This document shows, one piece after another, positions 42,700 to 51,894 of a stretch of 60,112 nucleotides of DNA. Position 1 is the stretch's first letter, and the number at the start of each line of letters is the position of its first letter. Below the pieces are notes generated by a model. That model did no database searches. It saw nothing but the letters and a program-made list of their open reading frames with translations, and was not told the DNA's origin. The position numbers and the translations under genes were made by a program. Origin of the DNA: Candidatus Enterocloster excrementipullorum (GTDB lineage: Bacteria > Bacillota > Clostridia > Lachnospirales > Lachnospiraceae); the NCBI GenBank assembly GCA_019119575.1, contig DWWT01000005.1, forward strand, positions 1 to 60,112, read 5' to 3'.

Positions 42700-44591
42700 T
42701 GTTCCTCTCTCCTCTCCTGCCGTTCCCTTGAAAAATAGACAAGCAAAACGGAAATATCTGCGGGGGAAACTCCGGATATCCGGGAAGCCTGACCGATTGT
42801 GGCAGGCTGTATTTTATTCAGCTTCTGCATGGCCTCCCGCCGCAGGCTCTTTACCTGGGCATAATCAAAATTTTCCGGAAGGTGTTTTCCCTCGGTCTTC
42901 TTAAACTGGACAACCTGCTGCATCTGTCTCCTGATATATCCTTCGTATTTGATTTCAAAATTTACCTGTTCTCTCACATCATCGGGCAGATCGAGACGCG
43001 CTGTATCCAATGGAGCTAATTTTTCGTAATCCAACTCCGGTCTCTTTATAAGTTCAGCCAACGTTGTTCCTGATTTCAAAGCAGTGCTTCCAAATTTTTC
43101 CAAAAACATTTGTACCTGTTCCCCTGCCCCTACATTTGTGTTTTCCAGGCGATGAATCTCATCCTTTATGGCCTGTTCTTTTTTCAGCAGGGCCTCATAC
43201 TCCGCGTCTGAGACCAATCCGATTGCATGTCCTATTTTCCTCAACCGGAGATCCGCATTATCCTGACGCAAAAGAAGGCGATATTCCGCACGGGAAGTCA
43301 TCATGCGGTAGGGCTCATGGTTTTCCTTTGTCACCAGATCATCAATGAGAACACCGATATATGCCTGCGAGCGATCCAAAACAACAGGATCTCTTCCCAA
43401 AATCTCCATAGCCGCATTAACCCCTGCCATGAATCCCTGTACCGCCGCTTCCTCATAACCGGAGCTTCCATTAAACTGACCGCCGGAAAACAGCCCTTTG
43501 ATCTTTTTAAATTCCAGGGTAGCTTTTAACTGAAGGGAATTGATGCAGTCATACTCAATGGCATAGGCATTCCGCACGATCTTTACGTTTTCAAGTCCGG
43601 GAACCGTGCGATACATTGCATACTGCACATCTTCCGGCAGGGAACTGCTCATGCCTGCAAGATACATTTCATTTGTATACAGTCCCTCGGGCTCCACAAA
43701 AATCTGATGCCGTTCCTTATCCGGAAATTTTACCACCTTATCTTCTATTGACGGACAGTATCTGGGGCCTGTTCCCTCAATGACACCTGAAAACAGCGGA
43801 GAGCGATCCAAATTCTTCCGTATAATCGCATGGGTCTCTTCATTTGTATATGTGAGCCAGCAGGACACCTGCTCCTTCTGGACGGATTCCGGATCCGTGG
43901 AAAAAGAAAAGGGAACCACGCGCGCATCTCCGCGCTGCTCTTCCATCTTTGTAAAATCAATGCTTCTTTTATCCACTCTGGCCGGTGTTCCCGTCTTAAA
44001 TCGAAACATCTCAATTCCATTTGCTTTTAGGGAATCCGTCAGATGATTGGCAGCCTGAAGGCCGTTTGGTCCCGTATAATTGCTCACATCCCCATAGATA
44101 CATCTGGCGCGCAGATACGTTCCGGTACAGAGGATCACAGCCTTCGCCCGATAAAGAGCTCCGGAATATGTCTTAACCCCCTGTATTCTGCCTTCCTCCA
44201 CCAGAATTTCTGATACCTCTCCCTGGCGTATTGTAAGATGATCCGCATTTTCCAGGGTTCGGCGCATCTGCCGGCTGTATTCCTGCTTGTCCGCCTGCGC
44301 TCTGAGGGAATGGACGGCAGGGCCCTTTGACTGATTGAGCATCTTTGACTGAATAAATGTTTTGTCGATATTTTTTCCCATCTCTCCGCCCAGGGCATCC
44401 AGCTCCCGGACAAGATGCCCCTTTGAGCTTCCCCCGATATTGGGATTGCACGGCATCAGTGCAATGCTGTCTATGCTGACAGTAAAAAGGATCGTTTCCA
44501 GCCCAAGCCTGGCGCAGGCAAGGGCGGCCTCGCAGCCCGCATGTCCGGCCCCCACCACCACTACGTCATATGATTCCTCTAAATACGGCAT
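42696..44591 (-). CDS. mnmG: tRNA uridine-5-carboxymethylaminomethyl modification enzyme MnmG (GidA)
   Basis: From the ATG at 44591 (AAGGAGG upstream) the protein has 631 residues. With MnmE it adds carboxymethylaminomethyl to wobble uridine 34 of tRNAs. Seen: FAD-binding [42 protein letters not shown] with the key Cys, [33 protein letters not shown] and the [18 protein letters not shown] tRNA-binding segment. Length is normal. It is cotranscribed with mnmE, its stable partner, and overlaps rsmG by 4 nt. Confidence 0.97.
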   Translation of the reverse strand: MPYLEESYDVVVVGAGHAGCEAALACARLGLETILFTVSIDSIALMPCNPNIGGSSKGHLVRELDALGGEMGKNIDKTFIQSKMLNQSKGPAVHSLRAQADKQEYSRQMRRTLENADHLTIRQGEVSEILVEEGRIQGVKTYSGALYRAKAVILCTGTYLRARCIYGDVSNYTGPNGLQAANHLTDSLKANGIEMFRFKTGTPARVDKRSIDFTKMEEQRGDARVVPFSFSTDPESVQKEQVSCWLTYTNEETHAIIRKNLDRSPLFSGVIEGTGPRYCPSIEDKVVKFPDKERHQIFVEPEGLYTNEMYLAGMSSSLPEDVQYAMYRTVPGLENVKIVRNAYAIEYDCINSLQLKATLEFKKIKGLFSGGQFNGSSGYEEAAVQGFMAGVNAAMEILGRDPVVLDRSQAYIGVLIDDLVTKENHEPYRMMTSRAEYRLLLRQDNADLRLRKIGHAIGLVSDAEYEALLKKEQAIKDEIHRLENTNVGAGEQVQMFLEKFGSTALKSGTTLAELIKRPELDYEKLAPLDTARLDLPDDVREQVNFEIKYEGYIRRQMQQVVQFKKTEGKHLPENFDYAQVKSLRREAMQKLNKIQPATIGQASRISGVSPADISVLLVYFSRERQERREEQ

Positions 44592-44642
44592 CCTCTTCCT
44601 CCTTATTTGCATCCATTCTCATCTGCTGGTATACGCGGCATC

Positions 44643-46022
44643 CTATTTTCCCATACAAAAACGGGAAAATATTTCATTCACAACGTCGTCTTCCACAGCC
44701 TCCCCAATGATTTTTCCCAACTCTTCATAGGCATCCGTCAAATCAATGGAATAAAAATCCTCGGGCATTCCCTGCTCAATACTTTTTTTCACCAGATTCA
44801 AGCTGGAAAGGGCATGTTCCAAAGCCTCTTTATGCCTTACATTTGTGATATACACCTGATCGTTAAATGTCAAATTCCCGCTATAAAAAAGAGTCTTGAT
44901 CTCCTGCTCCAGTTTCTCAATTCCCTGCTCTTCTTTTGCGGATACAGGAATAACCCGCTTTCCCGACAGGCGCTCCAGCTCCTTTTTATCCGCTTCCATG
45001 GGCAGATCCATCTTATTGATCAGGACAATGGCCTTTCTTGTCCGAATAAATTCAATAATTTTCCGGTCGCTGTCATCCAGCGGTCGGGAACCATCGGCCA
45101 CATAGATGATCAAATCGCCTTCTTCCGCTGCCTTTAACGCTCTCTCAACGCCGATTTTCTCCACCACATCTTCCGTATCCCGTATTCCTGCCGTATCAAT
45201 CACATGCAGACTGATTCCGGAAAGGGACATATGCTCTTCCAGCGTGTCTCTTGTCGTTCCCGCTATTTCCGTGACAATAGCCCTCTCCTGCCCCAAAAGC
45301 AGATTCATAAGGGAAGATTTTCCTACATTTGGCTTTCCCAAAATCACAGTCCGGATTCCTTCCCTCATAACCCGCCCATTGTCCGCAGACTTTAAAAGAG
45401 CTTCCACCTCCCGGATTACAGGATCAAGAATTCCGGAAAGCCGTTCCCCATAGCCCTCCAGAGAAATATGCTCCGGATCATCCAGCGCAGACTCAATAAA
45501 TGCGATCTCATAGAGAATTTTTTCCCGAATCCCCCGTATTTTTCTCGATACGGAACCTCCGAGCTGGCCTATGGAACTTTTCAGCGCATACTCATTGGAC
45601 GCTTGAATCACATCCGCTACAGCCTCTGCCTGCGCAAGGTCAATCCTTCCGTTTAAAAAGGCTCGCTTTGTAAACTCTCCCGGCTCTGCGGTTCTTGCCC
45701 CATAACGGATTACTGTCTCAAGAATCTTTTTTACAACAAGAATCCCCCCATGGCAGCTGATCTCCACGGTATCCTCCGCCGTATAGCTGTGAGGCCCCCG
45801 CATTGTCAGGACAAGAACCTCATCAACTTTTTCATCCTCGTCAAAAATATATCCATAATAAGCCCTTCGCGCCGGAGCCTGGCTCAATCTCTTTGGCCGC
45901 TCATCCTTATCCCTAAAAATGCGGTCGATCACATCAAATGCCTGATCGCCGCTGATACGCACAATTCCAATTCCCCCGCTGCTCATTCCTGTGGCGATCG
46001 CCGCAATGGTATCTGTTCTCAT
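44643..46022 (-). CDS. mnmE: tRNA modification GTPase MnmE (TrmE)
   Basis: This 459-residue MnmE is the GTPase partner of MnmG. Seen: the N-terminal folate-binding domain opening TIAAIATGMSSGGIGIVRISG, the G domain with G1 GKPNVGKSSLMN, G2/G3 TRDTLEEH and DTAGIRDTEDVVEKIG, and G4 NKMD. The C-terminal tail ends FSRFCMGK, where the usual sequence is FCIGK with its catalytic Cys. Canonical length. It follows a terminator hairpin that separates it from jag. Confidence 0.97.
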   Translation of the reverse strand: MRTDTIAAIATGMSSGGIGIVRISGDQAFDVIDRIFRDKDERPKRLSQAPARRAYYGYIFDEDEKVDEVLVLTMRGPHSYTAEDTVEISCHGGILVVKKILETVIRYGARTAEPGEFTKRAFLNGRIDLAQAEAVADVIQASNEYALKSSIGQLGGSVSRKIRGIREKILYEIAFIESALDDPEHISLEGYGERLSGILDPVIREVEALLKSADNGRVMREGIRTVILGKPNVGKSSLMNLLLGQERAIVTEIAGTTRDTLEEHMSLSGISLHVIDTAGIRDTEDVVEKIGVERALKAAEEGDLIIYVADGSRPLDDSDRKIIEFIRTRKAIVLINKMDLPMEADKKELERLSGKRVIPVSAKEEQGIEKLEQEIKTLFYSGNLTFNDQVYITNVRHKEALEHALSSLNLVKKSIEQGMPEDFYSIDLTDAYEELGKIIGEAVEDDVVNEIFSRFCMGK

Positions 46023-46050
46023 GGCAAAGCTCCTATCCCTTATCTGCCTA

Positions 46051-46093
46051 AAAACGCCGCAAAATTACACATACACACTGTAACTTTGCGGCG
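46051..46093 (-). terminator. Terminator downstream of jag
   Basis: CGCCGCAAAATTACA (46055-46069) pairs with TGTAACTTTGCGGCG (46079-46093), one mismatch. On the minus strand it ends in TTTTTAGG. Confidence 0.8.
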
Positions 46094-46108
46094 CTTCCCT
46101 ATCTCACT

Positions 46109-46128
46109 GTAACTGTTCAGGACAGCAC
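46109..46128. repeat. Dispersed repeat, half-copy 3
   Basis: GTAACTGTTCAGGACAGCAC matches the left arm of the palindrome at 3351-3394 and the arms at 31190-31243. No partner arm follows, so this looks like a truncated or single-arm copy between mnmE and jag. Confidence 0.5.
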
Positions 46129-46153
46129 AGCTCTTATTGTAAATTCAACAGCG

Positions 46154-46924
46154 TTATTCCTCTGATTCCTTAAGCTCCGCTGTCTCCGGCTCAGTCTGAA
46201 CGGAAAAATCAGCCTTACGGTTTTCTCTTCTGTATCCGCCCATCCGATCTCCACGGTTCCCGCGGCCCTTCTCATAGCGACCTCTTCTCTCGGAAAGCAC
46301 TTCTTTCTTAAGAGAAATCACCACATGGCGGAAAGGTTCTTCCCCCTCGCTTCTGGTCGTCACATATTTATCATTCTGGAGAGCCGCATGGATAATCCGT
46401 CTCTCATAAGGATTCATAGGCTCCAGAGATACCGAGCGCTTGGTGCGCTTTACCTTGTAGGCGATATTCTTAGAAAGCGTTTCAAGGGTGTCTTTTCTTC
46501 TCTCCCGGTAATTCTCCGTATCCAGTTTTACACGGATATATCCCTCTGTATCTTTATTCACAATCAGGCTTACCAGATACTGAAGAGAATCAAGAGTCTG
46601 TCCTCTCTTCCCAATCAAGATCCCCATATCTTCCCCTTCCAAATTCATGGAAAGTTCCTGTTCCTCTTCATTAAATGCCGCAGTGATGGAAACCTCCATA
46701 TGCATTGCTTCAAAAATCTGTCTGAGGAAATTCATGGCCTTATCTGCCACGGTTTCCTTCTTTCTCGCACGTATGATGGCTGGCTTTGCGCCAATTCCAA
46801 GAAATCCGGCGCTTCCCTTGTCAATGACTTCATACTCCAGCTTGTCGCTTGTGGTCTCAAGCTCGATCAATGCCTTTGTAACTGCTTCGTCCACAGTCTT
46901 GGCAGTAACTGTGATCATTTCCAT
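46154..46924 (-). CDS. khpB: RNA-binding protein KhpB (Jag), Jag-N/KH/R3H
   Basis: The protein has 256 residues. The N-terminal Jag domain (about 1-50) includes DKLEYEVIDKGSAGFLGIGAKP. A KH domain follows with the GKRG loop in GILIGKRGQTLDSLQYLVS (about 105-125), then an R3H domain with PYERRIIHAALQ. A basic, acidic-ended tail of about 50 residues extends past R3H and is longer than in many relatives. KhpB pairs with KhpA to bind RNAs that affect cell division and sporulation. It lies 11 nt after yidC. Confidence 0.93.
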   Translation of the reverse strand: MEMITVTAKTVDEAVTKALIELETTSDKLEYEVIDKGSAGFLGIGAKPAIIRARKKETVADKAMNFLRQIFEAMHMEVSITAAFNEEEQELSMNLEGEDMGILIGKRGQTLDSLQYLVSLIVNKDTEGYIRVKLDTENYRERRKDTLETLSKNIAYKVKRTKRSVSLEPMNPYERRIIHAALQNDKYVTTRSEGEEPFRHVVISLKKEVLSERRGRYEKGRGNRGDRMGGYRRENRKADFSVQTEPETAELKESEE

Positions 46925-46935
46925 CGAAACCCCTC

Positions 46936-48276
46936 CTATTTTTTATTTCCCTTCTCGTGCTTTTCATTATACTTAGCCACCATGTTGGCCTTAGCCGCCA
47001 GGCTTCCGGGCTTCGCGTTGTCATTATAGTATTTATTCGACTCCTCCACCTGGGCCTTTGTCTTGGCAATCTTTGCCATCCGCGCTGTCTCTTCCTTGGC
47101 TTCCTTCTCTTCCATCTTCTTTAACATCTCATCCACATTTCCTACCTTTGTGGGAGGAAGCCCCTTCTTTGCGCGCTTCTTATTTGCCTTCTCCACGTTC
47201 TTCTGAACCAGATCGTCAATATCTACCTTATTCAAATAGGAGTTGATTCCGACCTGCTGGATAATGGTAAACACACTCTGAGCCACCCAGTACAGTCCGA
47301 TACCGGAAGCAAAGGTAAAGCAGAAAAATACGGACATAAGCGGCATAGTAATATTCATAGACTTCATCATGCTGGCTGCCGGGTTGTCATCCTGAGCCTG
47401 CTGGGTCTGCTTGGACTGGTTCGCCATCATCAGTTTGGTGCTGTACCACTGGCTGAGTCCCGCAAACAGGGGAATGCACAGCGCAGAAATAGCCATGAGC
47501 AGGGTAACCCCTGTTGCTTCCCTGTCAAAGAGAAAATTCGAAATCACCTGCCAGGGCGTATAAGAAATATTCAGACCCAAAAATGTCTGCATATTTTCGA
47601 TGGCATCCACAACACGCACTCCTGTATTCGTCACCGCATCTCCTACTGCTGAAAATGCCGCAACCAGAGAGTCCCACTGCTGCCCTGTCAATTTATAAAG
47701 GAGATCAATTACCGTGTTTGTATTCGTCAGATCATAATTCCCTCCGGCCATATTGTGTGCCTCAGCCAGAGTTGTAAACACCTCAGCAGTCTCATAGCCG
47801 CTGGGAAGTTTGCTGATTACCGCCTCATAATAACCGCGGATTGACTGCACATACGCCGGTATATTGTAAATAACTCGGTACAATGCAAAAATAATGGGGA
47901 GCTGAATCAAAAGCGGGAGACATCCTCCTGTCATAGAAGTCCCGTACTTCTCATAGACAGCCTTCATCTCCGCGTTCATCATCATGGCCGCCTTCTGGTC
48001 ATTCTCACGGCCTTTGTATTTTTTCTGAATTGCAGCAAGCTCCGGCTGCATTACTGACATCAGCTTGGAAGATTTCTGCTGTTTGATTGTCAGGGGAATC
48101 ATAAGAAGCTTAGTAACCAAAGTAAATAAAATAATGCAGAGACCTACATTTTCAATGCCGAATGTACTGGTAAAACGAAACAGGAGATCCATAATCCAGC
48201 CCAAAATATCCGCAATCGGGCCGAGAACGCCTCCTGTCTTTGTGAGCACAACCGCTCCAACTACAAAACCATCCAA
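46936..48276 (-). CDS. yidC: Membrane protein insertase YidC/OxaA
   Basis: The protein has 446 residues. The start is a TTG at 48276, with AAGGAGG 8 nt upstream. It is a YidC/Oxa1 insertase: FRFTSTFGIENVGLCIILFTLVTKLLMIPLT membrane region in two parts, the charged cytosolic hairpin with QKKYKGRENDQKAAMMMNAE, and GGCLPLLIQLPIIFALYRVI. Two further membrane segments follow, and a long basic tail rich in KKAKKGLPP and KMEEKEAKEE. It is larger than B. subtilis SpoIIIJ because of a 90-residue loop (about 150-240) that I cannot assign, and of the tail, which probably touches the ribosome. Confidence 0.94.
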   Translation of the reverse strand: MDGFVVGAVVLTKTGGVLGPIADILGWIMDLLFRFTSTFGIENVGLCIILFTLVTKLLMIPLTIKQQKSSKLMSVMQPELAAIQKKYKGRENDQKAAMMMNAEMKAVYEKYGTSMTGGCLPLLIQLPIIFALYRVIYNIPAYVQSIRGYYEAVISKLPSGYETAEVFTTLAEAHNMAGGNYDLTNTNTVIDLLYKLTGQQWDSLVAAFSAVGDAVTNTGVRVVDAIENMQTFLGLNISYTPWQVISNFLFDREATGVTLLMAISALCIPLFAGLSQWYSTKLMMANQSKQTQQAQDDNPAASMMKSMNITMPLMSVFFCFTFASGIGLYWVAQSVFTIIQQVGINSYLNKVDIDDLVQKNVEKANKKRAKKGLPPTKVGNVDEMLKKMEEKEAKEETARMAKIAKTKAQVEESNKYYNDNAKPGSLAAKANMVAKYNEKHEKGNKK

Positions 48277-48321
48277 AACATTACCTCCTTAGCGTCCGCT
48301 CACAGGACACTCTCTTGTTTT

Positions 48322-48534
48322 TTACGGAACTGGATCATAACCGCCTTCTGCAAAGGGATGACAGCGAAGGATCCGCTTGCAGGCCAACCATGTACCTTTT
48401 AACGCACCATACTTTTTAAGTGCCTCAATGGCGTATTGAGAGCACGTAGGTGTGTAAATACAGTGAGTCCAAATTTTCAGAGGAGACAAAAAAATCTGAT
48501 ATCCTCTGATCAGGAAAATAAGCAGCTTTGCCAT
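48322..48534 (-). CDS. yidD: Membrane protein insertion efficiency factor YidD
   Basis: This 70-residue YidD has a short amphipathic N-terminus and the family's cysteine pattern in [16 protein letters not shown] and [20 protein letters not shown]. It acts at the inner membrane in support of YidC. The ribosome binding site is weak (GAAGTGATT). The gene lies between rnpA and yidC with spacings of 9 and 45 nt. Confidence 0.95.
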   Translation of the reverse strand: MAKLLIFLIRGYQIFLSPLKIWTHCIYTPTCSQYAIEALKKYGALKGTWLACKRILRCHPFAEGGYDPVP

Positions 48535-48543
48535 ATAATCACT

Positions 48544-48888
48544 TCACTTCGATTCTTTTAAAATGTGATGCAGTCCGCACAGGTGCATATACGCACTTTC
48601 CAAATGTCTGTAATCTGATTCTTTCGCAGCCTTTCGGGCCACGATTATGATGTTTAACCCAGTCTCAATTTTATCATTATTTAAACGGAAAATTTCCCTT
48701 AACATCCTCGTAATATGGTGTCGAACAACGCTGTTCCCCACCTTTTTGCTCACCGAAATGCCGATGCGGTTCCTTTCATCCCCGCTTTTTACCACGTACA
48801 TAACCAGCAGACGGTTTCCAAAGGAACTTCCATTTTTGTAAACATACTGGAATTCCCTGTTGTTTTTAAGAGATGGAAATCGTTTCAT
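48544..48888 (-). CDS. rnpA: Ribonuclease P protein component
   Basis: This 114-residue protein subunit of RNase P helps the catalytic RNA bind precursor tRNA. Seen: KNNREFQYVYKNGSSFGNRLLVMYV, RNRIGISVSKKVGNSVVRHHITRMLREIFR, which corresponds to the conserved RNR helix. It normally reads RNRIKR; RHHITR here is a variant. Order and spacing after rpmH are as in other bacteria. Confidence 0.95.
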   Translation of the reverse strand: MKRFPSLKNNREFQYVYKNGSSFGNRLLVMYVVKSGDERNRIGISVSKKVGNSVVRHHITRMLREIFRLNNDKIETGLNIIIVARKAAKESDYRHLESAYMHLCGLHHILKESK

Positions 48889-48949
48889 TCGAAACTCCTC
48901 TCACACTTCTCCTTACTGCTTTTCAATCAAAAAAGTTTCAATCAAGAAA

Positions 48950-48971
48950 GGGCCACATATCGATGTGGCCC
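48950..48971 (-). terminator. Hairpin between rpmH and rnpA
   Basis: GGGCCACAT (48950-48958) pairs with ATGTGGCCC (48963-48971) with a 4-nt loop. Its minus-strand T-run is short (TTTCTTG), so it probably attenuates rather than stops rpmH transcription, adjusting the L34 to RnpA ratio. Confidence 0.6.
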
Positions 48972-48982
48972 ATGTTCTCAAC

Positions 48983-49117
48983 TTAAGCAGTTAATTTTGC
49001 TCTACCCTTAGCTCTTCTGGCAGCAAGAACTTTTCTGCCGCCTGCGGTCTTCATTCTTGCACGAAAACCATGAACTTTTGCCCTCTGTCTTTTCTTAGGC
49101 TGAAATGTCATCTTCAT
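48983..49117 (-). CDS. rpmH: 50S ribosomal protein L34
   Basis: This 44-residue L34 begins [20 protein letters not shown] and has the [19 protein letters not shown] core. AGGAGG lies 8 nt upstream of the start. First gene of the rpmH-rnpA-yidD-yidC-jag unit. Confidence 0.97.
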   Translation of the reverse strand: MKMTFQPKKRQRAKVHGFRARMKTAGGRKVLAARRAKGRAKLTA

Positions 49118-49195
49118 ATCCGGCACCTCCTATCAAATAGTATCTGGCAGTGTAAAAACACACTTTTAGACTAAACATAGTTAAACATCTTCCTA

Positions 49196-49224
49196 ATTAT
49201 ATAGAAGAAATCAAGCTTCGTCAA
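49196..49224 (-). promoter_or_regulatory. Promoter of the rpmH operon
   Basis: Reading leftward, TTGACG (49219-49224) and TATAAT (49196-49201) have 17-nt spacing. The -35 box overlaps the stop of the ECF gene. Confidence 0.75.
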
Positions 49225-49835
49225 GCATATTTTAACAATACTTTTCCAATAAATCCTACCAAAATGGCAGATACAACAGCCTCCGGGATACCCGAAGCCG
49301 TAACAGTTGCCATGATCAGTCCCCAAACCGCGTCTACAGCCACATTCTGAACCTGCGCGTACTCCTGGGCAAAAAGCTTATAAATGCTTCCCATCACGAG
49401 CACTGTATTTACCATAGCCCCCACAAATCCAGTAATTGGAAGCGCAATTACGGGATTCAGACGGATTTTTCGAAATAAAATCCACAGCCATCCGGACGCT
49501 GTCCCTATTAGGATTCTGCAGCCAACGGAAATCCAAACTGCCTTCAGCATTCCAGGAATTCCCGTCATGCTCATAAATGGAGAAAATGCAAAGGACAAAA
49601 GAGTGGGCGCCATCGTATTGCTGATCATGGAACAAATTCCAAACGTCCCGCCCAAAATGGATCCCGCCATAGGCCCCAAGATCACCGCTCCCAGGATAAC
49701 GGGAATGTGTACAGTTGTCGCCTTGATCACCGGCAGCTGAATCATCCCCAGGGGCGTATTTGCCAAAAGGATGACCACGGCCATCATAAGTGCGACACTG
49801 GCAAGCCAACGCGTGTCTTTTTTTCTGGTATTCAT
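49221..49835 (-). CDS. ECF transporter substrate-binding (S) component
   Basis: This 204-residue integral membrane protein has about six membrane segments. It shows the ECF S-component signature near the N-terminus, ALMMAVVILLANTPLGMIQLP and TTVHIPVILGAVILGPMAGSI, where the Ala/Gly-rich helix contacts the shared EcfT. The vitamin or cofactor it binds cannot be read with confidence; EcfA and EcfT are not in the window and must be shared. It sits between rpmH and oriC and has its own promoter with an overlapping palindrome. Confidence 0.85.
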   Translation of the reverse strand: MNTRKKDTRWLASVALMMAVVILLANTPLGMIQLPVIKATTVHIPVILGAVILGPMAGSILGGTFGICSMISNTMAPTLLSFAFSPFMSMTGIPGMLKAVWISVGCRILIGTASGWLWILFRKIRLNPVIALPITGFVGAMVNTVLVMGSIYKLFAQEYAQVQNVAVDAVWGLIMATVTASGIPEAVVSAILVGFIGKVLLKYA

Positions 49836-49881
49836 TTTTTTCCTCCTTGCTACTGTTCTTAAAAAAGATACAATGCAATAT

Positions 49882-49922
49882 AATTACAAGGAGATTATAT
49901 TGTAATTTTTATATGCCGTCAA
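49882..49922 (-). promoter_or_regulatory. Promoter and operator-like palindrome of the ECF S-component gene
   Basis: Reading leftward, TTGACG (49917-49922) and TATAAT (49894-49899) have 17-nt spacing. AATTACAA (49882-49889) and TTGTAATT (49900-49907) are inverted around the -10 box, where a repressor could bind. Confidence 0.6.
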
Positions 49923-50248
49923 TCTGTTCTTTTAACCACATTCTTTTTTATGTAATCCACAAGTTATCAACAAATTGTTGATAACTTGTGGATAAATATG
50001 TGTAATTCTCTTTTTATTCCACATCAGCACTTCAAAAATTCCCATTTTACCAATATTCGTTTCTTGTATATAACTCTCCATTCCCTTTTCGTTCATTTTG
50101 TGGACAACCTTTCCATCCACACCCCGCCCACAGCTCATTCACCCACAATACACAAAGTTATCCACAATTAGCATTGAAAAAAAATCGGGTTTAGTATAAA
50201 ATAGATTTAGATTGGGCATTTCTGCAATACAGTTTCAGGAGATACAAA
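49923..50248. other. Chromosomal replication origin oriC (dnaA upstream part)
   Basis: A perfect 39-bp inverted repeat spans 49955-49993 (19-bp arms around one A). It contains four DnaA-box-like 9-mers in mirror order: TAATCCACA, TTATCAACA, TGTTGATAA and TGTGGATAA. A further exact box TTATCCACA lies at 50158-50166, and TGTGGACAA at 50099-50107. AT-rich stretches suitable for unwinding lie between them. A dnaA promoter, TTGAAA (50174-50179) and TAAAAT (50197-50202), follows. Confidence 0.88.
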
Positions 50249-51616
50249 ATGATCGATAAAATAAAAGAAAACTGGCAAAAAATACTCCTTTTATTAAAGG
50301 AAGAACACGATATATCCGATATATCCTACCACACTTGGCTGGAACCTCTGACTCCTTATTCATATGAAAACAATACGGTGACTGTCATTGTACCGGAGCA
50401 GACCTTCCTCAAATTTGTGAACAAAAAATACGGTCTCATCCTAAAGGTCACCATCTCAGAATTTATCGGCCAGGAGTGTGAGATCAATTTCAAGGTTAAA
50501 GAACAGGTGGAGGATGTGGAGGATCGTGGGCCGCAGCTCATTGCCAATCCCAAGATGCCGGTAAGCCCCGATGCAATTCAAAGTGCCAACTTAAATCCAA
50601 AGTATACCTTTGATACCTTTGTGGTTGGTTCCAACAACAACCTGGCACACGCCGCGGCTCTTGCCGTAGCGGAATCACCTGGCGAAATTTACAATCCTCT
50701 TTTCATATACGGAGGGGTGGGACTTGGAAAAACCCATCTGATGCATGCCATCGCCCATTTTATATTAAAAAATGACCCAAAGGCCAAGATCCTCTATGTA
50801 ACCTCCGAGACATTTACAAATGAGCTGATTGATGCCATACGAAACAAAAATAACATCACGACAACGGAGTTTCGGGAAAAATACCGCAACAATGACGTGC
50901 TTCTCATCGATGATATTCAATTTATCATAGGAAAAGAAAGTACGCAGGAAGAATTTTTCCATACCTTCAATACGCTTTACGAGTCAAAAAAGCAGATTAT
51001 CATATCCTCCGATAAGCCTCCCAAGGAAATTGAGACGTTGGAGGAACGGCTGCGCTCCCGCTTTGAGTGGGGCCTGACCGTGGATATACAATCTCCTGAC
51101 TATGAGACACGTATGGCCATTCTCCGCAAAAAGGAGGAAATGGAAGGCTACAACATTGACAATGAGGTCATCAAATATATCGCAACCCATGTAAAATCCA
51201 ACATTCGGGAGCTGGAGGGAGCTCTCACAAAAATTGTAGCTCTCTCCCGGTTAAATAAGTGTGATATAACCCTTCAGCTGGCGGAGGAAGCCTTAAAGGA
51301 TATCATCTCTCCGGGAAGCCAGAGGGAAGTAACCGCAGAACTCATCCTTCAGATTGTAGCGGATCATTTCGGACTGACTCCCCTGGATATTACGTCTCAG
51401 AGGCGAAGCAAGGAAATCGTCTATCCCAGGCAGATCACCATGTATCTCTGCCGCAGCATGATGGATATCCCTCTCCAGTCCATTGGAAAAGTCCTGGGCG
51501 GAAGAGACCACACCACCATTATACATGGCTGTGAAAAGATTGCCGCAGACCTCAAAAAGGACGACAGTTTAAAAAATACCATAGAGATCCTGAAAAAGAA
51601 AATTAATCCACAATAA
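50249..51616 (+). CDS. dnaA: Chromosomal replication initiator DnaA
   Basis: This 455-residue AAA+ initiator opens oriC. Domain I lies at about 1-85 (NWQKILLLLKEEHDIS), followed by a linker. The ATPase core has Walker A GGVGLGKTHLMHAI (about 155-168), Walker B LLIDDIQF, and sensor segments including EERLRSRFEWGL. The C-terminal DNA-binding domain carries QRRSKEIVYPRQITMYLCR and the DnaA signature GGRDHTTIIHG. Length is normal. Its own upstream DnaA boxes allow autoregulation. Confidence 0.98.
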   Translation: MIDKIKENWQKILLLLKEEHDISDISYHTWLEPLTPYSYENNTVTVIVPEQTFLKFVNKKYGLILKVTISEFIGQECEINFKVKEQVEDVEDRGPQLIANPKMPVSPDAIQSANLNPKYTFDTFVVGSNNNLAHAAALAVAESPGEIYNPLFIYGGVGLGKTHLMHAIAHFILKNDPKAKILYVTSETFTNELIDAIRNKNNITTTEFREKYRNNDVLLIDDIQFIIGKESTQEEFFHTFNTLYESKKQIIISSDKPPKEIETLEERLRSRFEWGLTVDIQSPDYETRMAILRKKEEMEGYNIDNEVIKYIATHVKSNIRELEGALTKIVALSRLNKCDITLQLAEEALKDIISPGSQREVTAELILQIVADHFGLTPLDITSQRRSKEIVYPRQITMYLCRSMMDIPLQSIGKVLGGRDHTTIIHGCEKIAADLKKDDSLKNTIEILKKKINPQ

Positions 51617-51894
51617 GCGGTTTATATGCTGTGGACAGGCTGTTGACAACTTAATACTCTCTTGAAACCTGTGAATGGTTCTCAAGCCTCTGTGGATAAT
51701 CCTCCAATTTTCCATGAACTTTGTGTATGATTTCCACACCCTGCTCCACAGCAATTCTTCTCTGATTTTCCAGGGATTTTACGGTTTTGCACAAAACCAC
51801 AGCCCCTACTACGGTTTCTACGAAAATTAACTATATCTATCTGGCGGGAACCGTCTTTCCGGGACATTATCGCAGAAAGGAAGTTATCAACATT
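51617..51894. other. dnaA-dnaN intergenic region with DnaA boxes (second oriC part)
   Basis: DnaA-box-like 9-mers occur at TGTGGACAG (about 51630), TGTTGACAA (about 51642) and TGTGGATAA (51691-51699). Many Firmicutes have a bipartite origin with boxes on both sides of dnaA, and this spacer fits that layout. A dnaN promoter was not located. Confidence 0.7.
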
